From positions 1 through 36,136 of the forward strand of contig JAMCZT010000036.1 in the NCBI GenBank assembly GCA_023485445.1: 36,136 nt of DNA, read 5' to 3'. Every line of letters begins with the position of its first letter. Positions within the stretch are counted from its first letter, which is position 1. This DNA is from Patescibacteria group bacterium (GTDB lineage Bacteria; Patescibacteriota; Microgenomatia; Woykebacterales; 2-01-FULL-43-14). Below are positions 12,686 to 21,117 of the stretch, piece by piece. Position numbers and translations under genes: made by a program. The notes beneath the pieces were generated by a model. The model saw only the letters and a program-made list of their open reading frames with translations, was not told where the DNA came from and did no database searches.

Positions 12686-14989
12686 ATGGAAAAAAATGTT
12701 GTTTGGTTTAGAGAAGTAGACCATGAAGACCTGAGCCTTGTTGGCGGTAAAGGAGCCAACCTAGGTGAACTTACAAAAATCGGTATTCCTGTTCCCCAAG
12801 GATTCATCGTTACCTCTTCAGCTTACTACCGATTCATGGAAGAAACAAAATTGATCCCCCGGATAAAAATGCTTTTGAAAGACGTCAAGGCCGATAACAG
12901 TGAACTTTTGGCGGAAGCGGCGGAATTGATTAAGAAAACGATCGCGAAAGAAAAAATGCCAGTCGGAATTGTTGAGGAAATAAAGTCGTCTTATCGGAAA
13001 CTTTGTGGAAAAAAGGATTTTTACGTAGCTGTGCGTTCTTCGGCCACTTCTGAAGACTCGGCTGACGCTTCTTTTGCCGGTCAACAACGGACTTATCTAA
13101 ATATTATCGGTGAAGAAGATGTTGTCCGAGCTGTCCAAGGCTGTTGGGCTTCGCTTTTCGAACCTCGGGCTATTTTTTATCGAATGGAGAAAAAATATGA
13201 CCATTTTAAGATGGGAATTGCCGTTCCTGTCCAACAAATGGTCCAGTCGGAAGTTTCGGGGATCATGTTTACGATTGACCCGGTAACTAACGATAAAGGA
13301 AAAATCATTGTCGAAGCGGTTTACGGATTAGGGGAAATGATCGTAGGCGGGGCAGTAAACCCGGATCATTTCGAGGTAAATAAAAATGGTTTTGAACTAG
13401 CTTCAAAGCAAATAGGCAACCAAGCGAAACAGATGATTAAAGTAGGTGAAAAAACGAAGGTTATTCCGGTTTCTAGAGCTTACCAATCGAAACAAAAGAT
13501 CAGCAATCAAAAGATTATTGAATTAGCCAAAATAGGAAAAAAAATTGAAAACCATTACCTTTTCCCCCAGGATATCGAATGGGCATATAATAACAGTAAA
13601 CTTTACATTGTCCAGACCAGACCGGTCACAACGACTAAGGTTGAAATTGCTGCCCAAACAACTGAAGAGGCAGTTAAGGAATCGCTGCAAGGGTTGAAAA
13701 TTCTTTTGTCTGGCTCCCCCGCTTCTCCCGGGATCACCAGTGGGCCGGTCAAGATTATTCATTCTCCTTCTGAAATAAACAAGGTCAAAAAAGGAGACGT
13801 TTTGGTTACCGAAATGACCACCCCTGATTTCGTTCCTGCCATGAAGAGGGCTTCCGCGATCGTAACCGATAAAGGCGGACGGACTTGCCACGCGGCAATC
13901 GTTAGCCGTGAGTTGGGAATTCCTTGTGTTGTGGGGACGGACAAAGCTACGGCGGTGCTAAAAAACGACCAAATGATCACCGTTTATGCTACAGAAGGAC
14001 GCGTTTATAGCGGGGTCCTCAAAGTTGGATCAAAATATCCGGAGAAGGCCCCCGAAATCGACGCCTTGATTCGACCAATTGTTCAAACCAAGATCAAAAC
14101 GGCGACGAAGGTTTATGTTAATTTGGGCGAGCCGGAGTTGGTGACCGAAATCGCGAAGAAAAATGTCGACGGAGTGGGCTTGCTCCGGGCGGAGTTTATG
14201 ATCGCCGAGATCGGAACTCATCCGAAAAAGCTAATCGAAGAGAAAAAATCAAAAGTTTTTGTCAACAAATTAACCGAAGGTCTAAAAACCTTTTGTGAGG
14301 CTTTTGATCCACGACCAGTAATATACCGAGCAACTGATTTTAAATCTAATGAGTATAAAAACTTAATTGGCGGCGCCAAATACGAAACTGATGAGCCAAA
14401 TCCGATGATCGGTTACCGAGGTTGTTTCCGTTACATTTCTGATCCAGAAGTGTTTAATCTTGAGTTGGAAGCGATCAAGAAAGTCCGAAACCAGTATGAG
14501 CTGAAAAATCTTTGGTTGATGATTCCCTTCGTCAGGACGGTGAAAGAGATGGCCGAGGTAAAGAAATTAGTTTCTTCGGTTGGCTTGCATCGGTCTCCTT
14601 CCTTTAAATTGTTGATGATGGCCGAAATCCCTTCAAACGTAATTTTGATCGATAAGTTTCTTGATTTGGGAATTGACGGGGTTTCGATCGGTTCAAACGA
14701 TTTGACAATGCTAACCCTAGGGGTTGACCGGGATAATTCTAAGATCGCCAGTGAGTTTAGCGAATTAGATGAATCCGTCTTGTGGAGCCTAGAACGGCTG
14801 GTCACAACCTGCCGCAAAAGAGGGGCTATGGTTTCGATCTGCGGACAAGCGCCTTCAGTGTACCCCGAGTTAACGGAAAAATTAGTCCACTGGGGAGCCA
14901 CTTCCGTTTCCGTCTCTCCTGATGTTATCGATAAAACCCGCCAAGTGGTTGCTGAGGCAGAAGCAAAGTTAGTCAGGTCTAAAAAGTAA
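12686..14989 (+). CDS. ppsA: Phosphoenolpyruvate synthase
   Basis: A 767-residue protein that converts pyruvate, ATP and water to PEP, AMP and phosphate. An N-terminal ATP-grasp domain (GGKGANLGEL near residue 20; VAVRSSATSEDSADASFAGQ near 115) leads to the mobile phosphohistidine domain GGRTCHAAIVSRELGIP, with His about residue 402. The C-terminal TIM barrel carries the catalytic Cys in SICGQAPS near residue 719. All key residues look intact. It follows the aldolase-like gene closely and probably shares its promoter (11852). The hairpin at 14990-15026 follows. Confidence 0.96.
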   Translation: MEKNVVWFREVDHEDLSLVGGKGANLGELTKIGIPVPQGFIVTSSAYYRFMEETKLIPRIKMLLKDVKADNSELLAEAAELIKKTIAKEKMPVGIVEEIKSSYRKLCGKKDFYVAVRSSATSEDSADASFAGQQRTYLNIIGEEDVVRAVQGCWASLFEPRAIFYRMEKKYDHFKMGIAVPVQQMVQSEVSGIMFTIDPVTNDKGKIIVEAVYGLGEMIVGGAVNPDHFEVNKNGFELASKQIGNQAKQMIKVGEKTKVIPVSRAYQSKQKISNQKIIELAKIGKKIENHYLFPQDIEWAYNNSKLYIVQTRPVTTTKVEIAAQTTEEAVKESLQGLKILLSGSPASPGITSGPVKIIHSPSEINKVKKGDVLVTEMTTPDFVPAMKRASAIVTDKGGRTCHAAIVSRELGIPCVVGTDKATAVLKNDQMITVYATEGRVYSGVLKVGSKYPEKAPEIDALIRPIVQTKIKTATKVYVNLGEPELVTEIAKKNVDGVGLLRAEFMIAEIGTHPKKLIEEKKSKVFVNKLTEGLKTFCEAFDPRPVIYRATDFKSNEYKNLIGGAKYETDEPNPMIGYRGCFRYISDPEVFNLELEAIKKVRNQYELKNLWLMIPFVRTVKEMAEVKKLVSSVGLHRSPSFKLLMMAEIPSNVILIDKFLDLGIDGVSIGSNDLTMLTLGVDRDNSKIASEFSELDESVLWSLERLVTTCRKRGAMVSICGQAPSVYPELTEKLVHWGATSVSVSPDVIDKTRQVVAEAEAKLVRSKK

Positions 14990-15026
14990 CTAGGCTGATT
15001 AAGTAAAACTTAGATCAGCCTAATTG
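14990..15026 (+). terminator. Convergent terminator hairpin
   Basis: TAGGCTGAT pairs with ATCAGCCTA over 9 bp. No strong T run follows on the plus strand, while on the minus strand it is followed by AGTTACTTTTT, so it may serve the sigma-factor gene better. Confidence 0.65.
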
Positions 15027-15035
15027 GAAAAGGCA

Positions 15036-15650
15036 TTAAACCTTTGTTCCTTTTTCCTGTTCCTCTACTCTTAAAACGGACTTTAGTTTTGTGACTAATC
15101 GATGGCGTTGGATCTTAAACGCGCCATGGGTTGGGGCGTCGACTTTACCTTGTTCTTTCAGCCTCTTGTACACTTCAAAACTTAGCATTCCTGAAGCGAT
15201 CAAAACACCGGCCGCAAGTAACCACTTCTTTTTTTCGTCTCCGCCAGTAACTTTTTCCACCGCTGCTCGAAGATCTAATCTATCCACTAATTCTTCAATG
15301 CCGCTTGGAGCTACACCTTCGAACCAATCTGCCAAAGGTTGAACGACTTTACTGTGACGGTTTTTGGCTCGATAATAGTTTTTTAAGTGGTTTTCAGCGA
15401 TTTTGAAAAGCCAGCTCCCTACAGGAAATCCTCTTTCCTGATAAACGCTTAAGCTTCTTAGTGCTTTTTCGAAAACTTCTTGTGATAGATCTTCCGCATC
15501 AGCATGAAAGTCCAATTGCCTGCTTAGCTTCCGAAAAATGCCACCCCAATAACGGCTAAAAATCTCTCCGAAGGCTTCACTTTCCCCATTTTTAGCTAAA
15601 ATGATCAGCTGTGAATCAGCTACCTGTCTATATTTTGATAATCCTTCCAA
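15036..15650 (-). CDS. ECF-like RNA polymerase sigma factor with a divergent region 4
   Basis: The TTG at 15650 is preferred over the track start: AAGGAGGG lies 8 bases upstream and the longer N-terminus is a spurious hydrophobic stretch. About 204 residues. Sigma region 2 is clear: AFGEIFSRYWGGIFRKLSRQ, DAEDLSQEVFEKALRSL and GSWLFKIAENHLKNYYRAKN. Region 4 is expected around WLLAAGVLIASGMLSFEVYK and THGAFKIQRHRLVTKLKSVL, which keeps only the general helix pattern of a -35-binding HTH. It may recognise unusual promoters. No anti-sigma factor was identified next to it. Confidence 0.8.
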   Translation of the reverse strand: MEGLSKYRQVADSQLIILAKNGESEAFGEIFSRYWGGIFRKLSRQLDFHADAEDLSQEVFEKALRSLSVYQERGFPVGSWLFKIAENHLKNYYRAKNRHSKVVQPLADWFEGVAPSGIEELVDRLDLRAAVEKVTGGDEKKKWLLAAGVLIASGMLSFEVYKRLKEQGKVDAPTHGAFKIQRHRLVTKLKSVLRVEEQEKGTKV

Positions 15651-15774
15651 GAATCGATCCCTCCTTCCTCGAGAAGTAATAATACAATACGAAAAATGAA
15701 TAAACAAGCAAAAAATAAGCAGGACACAGAAATTTGATTCTGCAACCTGCTGTAAGCAAATAGACAATTAGCCT

Positions 15775-15993
15775 TTATGTCAGTATTCTGACAACCACAT
15801 AAAGGATTACGATTGTGATCAATAGTAAAATGCTAAAACTTCTTACGTCATCACGGGCGACTTTCCGGTTTTGCTCGGCAAGTTTCTCAACCTTTCACAG
15901 TGACGGTCCAATCAAAAGAACAACTACGATTGAAACAACTGCAACAATTAGTGCCAAAGTTAACCAGAGTAATCCTTTCAACTGCTCACCCAT
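15775..15993 (-). pseudogene. Two-helix small membrane protein ORF with an in-frame TGA
   Basis: The reading frame starts at ATG 15993 and gives MGEQLKGLLWLTLALIVAVV plus SIVVVLLIGPSL, then TGA at 15895-15897. It continues in the same frame as KVEKLAEQNRKVARDDVRSF SILLLITIVILYVVVRILT to TAA at 15775. Without the stop it would be a plausible 72-residue hairpin membrane protein with a charged linker. The second half has no ATG, GTG or TTG near its beginning. Either the first 32 residues are the whole product, or the gene is mutated, or TGA is read through. The upstream RBS is weak (GAGATGGAAG). Confidence 0.5.
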
Positions 15994-16150
15994 CTTCCAT
16001 CTCAAACTTAATTGCTGTAAGCTCATCCATCAGGGTTTACGTACGAGGTCCCATTTTCTCCCTTCGAATAATTTTTCTTGATCGTTACGCCCCTAGTTGG
16101 TAGCTTGTAGTGTATACTTTTAGGCAAAAAAACAAGTGGTATTAATCCCT

Positions 16151-16179
16151 TGCTCAAAAAGCGACTCACTTGGTATAAT
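16151..16179 (+). promoter_or_regulatory. Promoter placing transcription start at the DedA start codon
   Basis: TTGCTC, 18 bases, TATAAT at 16174-16179, only 7 bases before the ATG at 16187. Confidence 0.65.
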
Positions 16180-16186
16180 CAAATAG

Positions 16187-16819
16187 ATGCTTGAACAATT
16201 ATCCACTTTCATTATCCATTTTATCCAAAGCACCGGCTACTTAGGAATTTTTGTCTTGATGACTTTGGAATCTGCTTTAGTGCCTATCCCATCAGAAATA
16301 ACAATGCCTTTTTCAGGATTTCTAGCTGCCCAAGGCTATCTTTCTTTGCACTTAGTTATTTTAGTTGGCGCTTTAGGAAACTTGGCAGGCTCCCTGATAG
16401 CCTACGGCTTAGGTTTTTATTTAGAAGAAACGGTTATCGTCACCGGAGTAGAAAAATATGGGCGCTTCCTGTTAATCTCTAAGGAAGATTACTTGAAATC
16501 GGTTCATTGGTTTAAGAAATACGGCCAAAGCGTCACTTTTTTCAGCCGTCTTTTGCCGATCGTCCGAACTTTTATTTCTTTACCGGCCGGTCTATCTGAG
16601 ATGAGTGTCGCGAAATTTTCTATTTATACTTTCGTCGGATCCATTCTTTGGTCAGCAGTTTTAACTTATATAGGCTTCTATCTAGGCAACCGTTGGGCTA
16701 GCTTTGAAGGTTATTTTCGACAGTTCCAAATTTTAATTACCGCCCTACTTATCATAGCCGTTCTCTTTTACCTCAACCACAAATTGAAGCTAATCAAACT
16801 TCCAGGAAAAAAATCATAG
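16187..16819 (+). CDS. DedA-family membrane protein, probably leaderless mRNA
   Basis: A 210-residue protein of the DedA/SNARE-associated (VTT) family, linked in other bacteria to lipid-carrier flipping and membrane homeostasis. GYLGIFVLMTLESALVPIPS with the conserved E near residue 28 and PIPSEI, then a glycine-rich GALGNLAGSLIAYGLGFYLE, and the signature FFSRLLPIVRTFISLPAGLS near residue 120, which carries both family arginines. Five to six hydrophobic segments, short basic tail. No RBS is present and the -10 box ends 7 bases before the ATG. Confidence 0.92.
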   Translation: MLEQLSTFIIHFIQSTGYLGIFVLMTLESALVPIPSEITMPFSGFLAAQGYLSLHLVILVGALGNLAGSLIAYGLGFYLEETVIVTGVEKYGRFLLISKEDYLKSVHWFKKYGQSVTFFSRLLPIVRTFISLPAGLSEMSVAKFSIYTFVGSILWSAVLTYIGFYLGNRWASFEGYFRQFQILITALLIIAVLFYLNHKLKLIKLPGKKS

Positions 16820-16831
16820 TCCCATAGTATG

Positions 16832-16860
16832 TTGACAATCGGCTAATTAAATGGTACAAT
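16832..16860 (+). promoter_or_regulatory. Promoter of the 58-residue gene
   Basis: TTGACA, 17 bases, TACAAT. Confidence 0.75.
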
Positions 16861-16892
16861 TAAGAGTACTATAAATCAGAGGAGAGTTGGTT

Positions 16893-17069
16893 GTGGGAGA
16901 TCTAACGCTGGAGGAACAAATGGCAAGATGTATCAGGCTCGTTTTGAGTGAGATAGAAACTTCTCCAGAGATAGCAAGAAAACGAGCGTGGATATGCCTA
17001 AAGATCGGGAAGGAGAATGGTATGGATATTACAAGACTGCTATCATATATCCGCCGAACCGAGAACTAA
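16893..17069 (+). CDS. 58-residue alpha-helical protein, unknown
   Basis: The GTG at 16893 lies 8 bases after GAGGAG; a TTG two codons earlier (16887) is possible. The product reads GDLTLEEQMARCIRLVLSEI ETSPEIARKRAWICLKIGKE..., mostly helical, charged, soluble. It has its own promoter and a terminator-like hairpin after it. No family recognised. Confidence 0.6.
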   Translation: MGDLTLEEQMARCIRLVLSEIETSPEIARKRAWICLKIGKENGMDITRLLSYIRRTEN

Positions 17070-17083
17070 CACGCAGGTTTATG

Positions 17084-17137
17084 AGGGGAGAGTTTTTGTT
17101 GGTAATTTCCGCGAAATACCTCCCCTTTCCTTTTTTA
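17084..17137 (+). terminator. Terminator-like hairpin
   Basis: AGGGGAG pairs with CTCCCCT across a long loop, followed by TTCCTTTTTT. Confidence 0.6.
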
Positions 17138-17143
17138 ATTCTC

Positions 17144-17172
17144 TTGTTTTCATTGCATTTTTTGTTTACAAT
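17144..17172 (+). promoter_or_regulatory. Promoter of the glycoside phosphorylase gene
   Basis: TTGTTT, 17 bases, TACAAT, 23 bases before the ATG at 17195. Confidence 0.55.
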
Positions 17173-17194
17173 CTAATAAGAGAGGTTTTTTGTA

Positions 17195-18232
17195 ATGTTA
17201 GAAATTAAAAACGAAGGCGTCATTTTAGAAAAAACTGATTTGGATTTTGAAAACGAAGCGGTACTAAATCCTGCTTGCATCGAGGTTGACGGTGTTACTC
17301 ATATGTTTTACCGTGCAGTTAGCACTGGAAATTTTTCTACCATCGGTTATTGTCAGCTCAAAGACAATAACGTCATCCAGAGGCATTCCTCCCCAATTTT
17401 AGTCCCGGGACACGAGTATGAAAAACATGGACTGGAAGACCCGAAAATCGTTTTTCTTGACGGGTTTTATTACCTTTTCTACACCGCTTACGATGGGAGA
17501 AATGCCCGCGTGGCTTACGCGACTAGTACGGACCTAGTCCATTTTGAAAAAAAAGGCCCCATCACCCCGGCCATCACTTATGACGAAGCGGAAGATCTAT
17601 TCCCTCAAGTCGGCCTGAAGGAAAAGTACCGGCTATTTGAGTCCCACCTGATGAAAGAAGTCGGGAAAAGGGTTCTTCTTTGGGAAAAAGACGCCTTTAT
17701 TTTTCCTAAAAAGTTCAACGGCAAATTTGCCTTGATCCACCGAATACTTCCAGGGATGCAGGTAATATACTTTGACAATTTTTCGCAATTAAATGAAGAA
17801 TACTGGAAAAACTATCTTAAAGATCTGAACAAATACATCATGCTGGATCCAAAATACTGGTTCGAAAGCAGAAATATCGGTGGAGGTTGCCCTCCTATCG
17901 AAACGGAAGAAGGATGGCTATTGATTTACCACGCCATCGAAGATACCGACGACGGAAAAATCTATCGCGCCTGCGCGGCGCTGTTGGACCTAAAAGACCC
18001 AACAAAGGAGATCGGGAGACTGGAAGAACCTTTGTTTTCACCTGAGGAACCGTGGGAAAAGAGGAACTTGAAAGAGCCTTGCAATGATTTAGTGGGAGTG
18101 GTATTTCCGAGCGGGTCGGTAATTAGAAACGGAAGAATTTATATTTATTACGGGGCTGATGACCGTCTTATCGCCTGCCGTTCCGTGAATCTCAAAGAAT
18201 TATTAATTGAATTAAAGAAAGCTCGTCCTTAA
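17195..18232 (+). CDS. GH130-type glycoside phosphorylase/hydrolase
   Basis: A 345-residue five-bladed beta-propeller enzyme. LNPACIEVDGVTHMFYRAVS, GLEDPKIVFLDGFYYLFYTA YDGRNARVAYATSTDLVHFE and GGGCPPIETEEGWLLIYHAI match GH130 enzymes, which phosphorolyse beta-mannosides. The EDP motif carries the candidate catalytic acid. YYGADDRLIA near the C-terminus is also typical. Substrate is not deducible; beta-1,4-mannooligosaccharide or mannosyl-GlcNAc are family precedents. The RBS is GAGAGG. It may link to salvage of host or environmental glycans. Confidence 0.85.
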   Translation: MLEIKNEGVILEKTDLDFENEAVLNPACIEVDGVTHMFYRAVSTGNFSTIGYCQLKDNNVIQRHSSPILVPGHEYEKHGLEDPKIVFLDGFYYLFYTAYDGRNARVAYATSTDLVHFEKKGPITPAITYDEAEDLFPQVGLKEKYRLFESHLMKEVGKRVLLWEKDAFIFPKKFNGKFALIHRILPGMQVIYFDNFSQLNEEYWKNYLKDLNKYIMLDPKYWFESRNIGGGCPPIETEEGWLLIYHAIEDTDDGKIYRACAALLDLKDPTKEIGRLEEPLFSPEEPWEKRNLKEPCNDLVGVVFPSGSVIRNGRIYIYYGADDRLIACRSVNLKELLIELKKARP

Positions 18233-18240
18233 AATACTCT

Positions 18241-18720
18241 TCATGCCTTTTCTTTTGAAACAGTTTGTTTAGCGATCATGCCGCCAAGGGTAGTTTCCAG
18301 AACCGTAAAGACTGAACTAATCAAAACGGGAACGACTTGGTATTGAATAATTTCAGTCGTACTTAATGTCGGATACGCCGGCCCAAAAGGAGTTGATTTT
18401 AATAAGGTGTAAGAAAGGCCAATGAAAATCAGGATTAAGACCATCGGAATCAGGCCGACAAGGAAACTATAAAAAATCGGCTTTTGCTTGATAATCCTTA
18501 CGGCTAAATAACCGGATAAAACTGGCAATAAAACAGAAAAGACGTCGTTAAAATCTTTATCAAAGGTCGCAATTAGCTGGCTAGAGTATTGGGAAGCATC
18601 AAGAACGGACATCAAAAGATAAGAAGAAACATTTAAAGCTACTGCTCCACCCACCAAAACCAAGACTCCAACCGTTAAACCAAATAACCTTCTTCTCCAA
18701 GCAATAAATAATTTTTTCAT
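18241..18720 (-). CDS. Four-helix membrane protein of unknown function
   Basis: 159 residues. Basic N-terminus (MKKLFIAWRRR) then hydrophobic segments near 12-36, 58-76, 82-105 and 130-150. RBS GAAAGGA. It converges on the GH130 gene with only 8 bases between the stops and ends in TGA, with TAA three codons later. No family recognised. Confidence 0.65.
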   Translation of the reverse strand: MKKLFIAWRRRLFGLTVGVLVLVGGAVALNVSSYLLMSVLDASQYSSQLIATFDKDFNDVFSVLLPVLSGYLAVRIIKQKPIFYSFLVGLIPMVLILIFIGLSYTLLKSTPFGPAYPTLSTTEIIQYQVVPVLISSVFTVLETTLGGMIAKQTVSKEKA

Positions 18721-18851
18721 TTTTTATCCTTTCAATCCTAGATAAGCTAGGATCTTATTTAATTTTAGCCTAAAATCTCTAGGAAGTAAACCAAGTAGGG
18801 TAAATGTGCTAGAATATAGTAAAACACTAAATGTGGGAGGGATTAAAAAGG

Positions 18852-20153
18852 ATGTACCCAAAATATGTTCGACCAAACATGGAAAAGGTTTGGTCCGAAG
18901 AAAACAAACTGGACCTTTGGTTACGGATTGAGATAGCAATTGTTCGAGCGCGAGTAAAACTCGGAGAGGTTCCAGCGGAAGCATTAGTGGAAATCGAAGA
19001 AAAAGCGACCTTTGATAAAGAAGAAATCAGGCGGATCGAAGGACGGACCCAACACGATGTGGTCGCTTTCTTGGAATACGTCGGGCAAAGAGTCGGCGAG
19101 TCTTCGAAATATTTGCACGAAGGGATTACTTCTTCAGATATCTTAGACACCGCTTTTGCGATTCAATTAGGGGATGCCGCTAGGATACTCATTAGCGACA
19201 TAAAAGAATTATTGGACGTTTTAGTGAGTAAAGCCGACGAATATGCTGATACTATTTGCGTCGGACGAACTCACGGGATGCACGCTGAACCGATGGTCTT
19301 TGGCTTAAAATTTGGTAACTGGGCCTTTGAAATGCATCGAAATTTGGAACGACTAAAAGCCTCAAAGGATGAAATATCCTTTGGCAAAATCTCTGGTCCG
19401 GTGGGAACATATTCCAACGTTAATCCCCAAGTCGAAGAAGATGTTTGTTTCGATTTTTGCTTAGAACCGGATCCTGTTTCAAACCAGATCATCCAGCGAG
19501 ACCGCCACGCCCATTTCATGTCTGTTCTTGCTGTCTGCGCCGGATCGTTGGAAAGGATTGCCCTGGAGATTCGAAGCCTCCAGCGGCCGGAAATCGGAGA
19601 GGCGGCGGAACCGTTTGGAGAAGGCCAAAAAGGTTCTTCGGCTATGCCCCACAAGAGGAACCCTATCCTTTGCGAGAGGGTTTGCGGATTGGCCAGAGTA
19701 ATTCGAGGTTATGCCCAAACGGCCTTCGAAAACCAAGCCCTTTACCATGAGAGAGACATTTCCCATTCATCAGCCGAGCGGGTAATCTTTCCTGACGCAA
19801 CGAAAGCTCTGGATTATATACTCAGCTTGATGACTAACATTTTGGAGAATCTTGAAGTCTCCCCGGAAAAGATGCTGGAAAACCTTAAGCTTACAAAAGG
19901 CCTGGTCTTTTCTTCCCGAGTCTTAACTATCTTAAGCGAGAAATGCCCTAACCGACAGATGGCTTACGAGATTGTCCAAAGAGTTGCCCTAAAAGCCTCT
20001 CGCAGTGGTCAGAGTTTCAAACGCCTCTTGTTAAAAGATGCGGAGGTGAGAAAGTACTTGTCGCCTAAGGAAATAGCGGATCTTTTTGACGTGGGATACT
20101 ATATAAGGAATACGGGCAAAATATTCGCCCGCCTTGGTGAATTAGAATACTAA
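18852..20153 (+). CDS. purB: Adenylosuccinate lyase
   Basis: About 433 residues from the ATG at 18852, which aligns with family starts (MYPKYVRPNMEKVWSEENKL); the track start seven codons upstream lacks support. It cleaves adenylosuccinate (and SAICAR) to release fumarate in purine synthesis. The fumarase/aspartase-superfamily signature SSAMPHKRNPILCER lies near residue 262 with the catalytic serine. HEGITSSDILDT and VGRTHGMHAEP supply the active-site His residues. Isolated in this window from other purine genes. A degenerate copy of the five-base-repeat element follows it. Confidence 0.95.
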   Translation: MYPKYVRPNMEKVWSEENKLDLWLRIEIAIVRARVKLGEVPAEALVEIEEKATFDKEEIRRIEGRTQHDVVAFLEYVGQRVGESSKYLHEGITSSDILDTAFAIQLGDAARILISDIKELLDVLVSKADEYADTICVGRTHGMHAEPMVFGLKFGNWAFEMHRNLERLKASKDEISFGKISGPVGTYSNVNPQVEEDVCFDFCLEPDPVSNQIIQRDRHAHFMSVLAVCAGSLERIALEIRSLQRPEIGEAAEPFGEGQKGSSAMPHKRNPILCERVCGLARVIRGYAQTAFENQALYHERDISHSSAERVIFPDATKALDYILSLMTNILENLEVSPEKMLENLKLTKGLVFSSRVLTILSEKCPNRQMAYEIVQRVALKASRSGQSFKRLLLKDAEVRKYLSPKEIADLFDVGYYIRNTGKIFARLGELEY

Positions 20154-20156
20154 GCT

Positions 20157-20237
20157 AAGGTGCCGTTTGTTAGTGTCGTATTGATAAAATGTAGACTTGG
20201 CGGGAGTTCTTTTGCAAGATTGAGCTCTCGCCTTTTT
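20157..20237 (+). repeat. Decayed copy of the NNNGT-array element with terminator hairpin
   Basis: Four bases after purB come aagGT, gccGT, ttgTT, agtGT, cgtAT and then degenerate units, followed by the hairpin GGCGGGAG-loop-CTCTCGCC (20199-20232) and T5. The loop TTCTTTTGCAAGATTGAG closely matches the terminal loop of the array after 27464 (TTTCTTTCGAAAGATTGAC). It probably terminates purB. Confidence 0.65.
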
Positions 20238-20243
20238 CTTTCC

Positions 20244-20839
20244 TTAGGCAGATTTGACAATCTTTACTGTTCCCCGCCCGCAATGGAGTTCAACAATGTC
20301 ACCATCGTGGATTACCTTGGTTGCAATTTGTGTACCCACAATACAGGCTTTTTAAATTCCCTAGAAATAATCGCCGCATGACAAAGCATTCCTCCGCTAT
20401 CGGTAATGATTCCTCCAGCTTTCTTCATTCCTTGAACGAAATCAGGGCTGGTCATAGTCGTAACCAGTATGTCCCCTTCTTCAATCTTTTTAACTTCACC
20501 AACTGTCAAAACCACTTTGGCTGTTCCCCGAAAATAATTATTCTCTCCAACTGAAGCTAGGATTCCATGGATCGTGTTCTTTTCGATATCCTTAACCCCA
20601 AAAAGAGGATCCGCCACAACTAACCCATTTGATCCAGTAATATTCTCGATGTTGTTAGCTTTTATTGCAAAAACCAAACATTTCTTACGAGCTAAAATGG
20701 TTTCCTCATTGATAAAATCTAAAGACCCTGAAAGCTCATCAGGTAATAAAAGTTTTAAGTCGGAAATCTCTTTTTTAGTTCTTCGCGCAAATTCCAAAAC
20801 AAATAATTCGAGGTAATAGTCAGCTCGAAAATTATCCAT
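20244..20839 (-). pseudogene. Fragment of a PEP-utilising enzyme with a frameshift
   Basis: From 20839 the frame encodes a phosphohistidine mobile domain: KIEEGDILVTTMTSPDFVQG and GGIITDSGGMLCHAAIISRE, clearly related to the same part of PpsA. After FKKP the frame breaks. The correct continuation CIVGTQIATKVIHDGDIVEL HCGRGTVKIVKSA lies one frame away and ends in TAA at 20244, so one base is missing near the KKP-C junction. The expected N-terminal ATP-grasp part is absent; the sequence upstream is replaced by a peptidase fragment. Probably non-functional. Confidence 0.8.
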
Positions 20840-20861
20840 TTTTCTTTCATCTTGAAGCTGG

Positions 20862-21108
20862 CTAAATTTCTTGGGGTTACGGGAAGCATGTTATTATTGA
20901 CCACGGTGATAATGTCACTTCGATTTACGCCCATTTGAGTGAAATTGAAGTGGTTAAAGGGCAAGAAGTCGAAATAGGAGAAGTGATTGGCAAAGAAGGA
21001 GAAACTGGCTGGGCCACCGGCCCTCATGTCCATTTGCAAATTAACGTTTGGGGTATACCCGTTAACCCAAGAATATTTTTAGGAAGCGATCAGCCAAGTC
21101 TGGAGTAA
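20862..21108 (+). pseudogene. 3'-end fragment 1 of an M23 peptidase gene
   Basis: Without a start, the frame reads ISWGYGKHVIIDHGDNVTSI YAHLSEIEVVKGQEVEIGEV IGKEGETGWATGPHVHLQIN VWGIPVNPRIFLG and stops at 21106. This matches the second half of the full M23 gene at 34879-35586. The codon before ISW is TAA where the full gene has GAA. A 77-base stretch (21007-21083) repeats with one mismatch in fragment 2 (22476-22552). Confidence 0.85.
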
Positions 21109-21117
21109 CTCACTTCC

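Noticed and set aside
15815-16103. Plus-strand ORFs 15815-16081 and 15900-16103
   Set aside because: Shadows of the minus-strand two-helix membrane ORF, with low-complexity content and no RBS.
20755-21039. Minus-strand ORF of 94 residues
   Set aside because: Antisense shadow of M23 fragment 1 and the adjacent PEP-utilising fragment.
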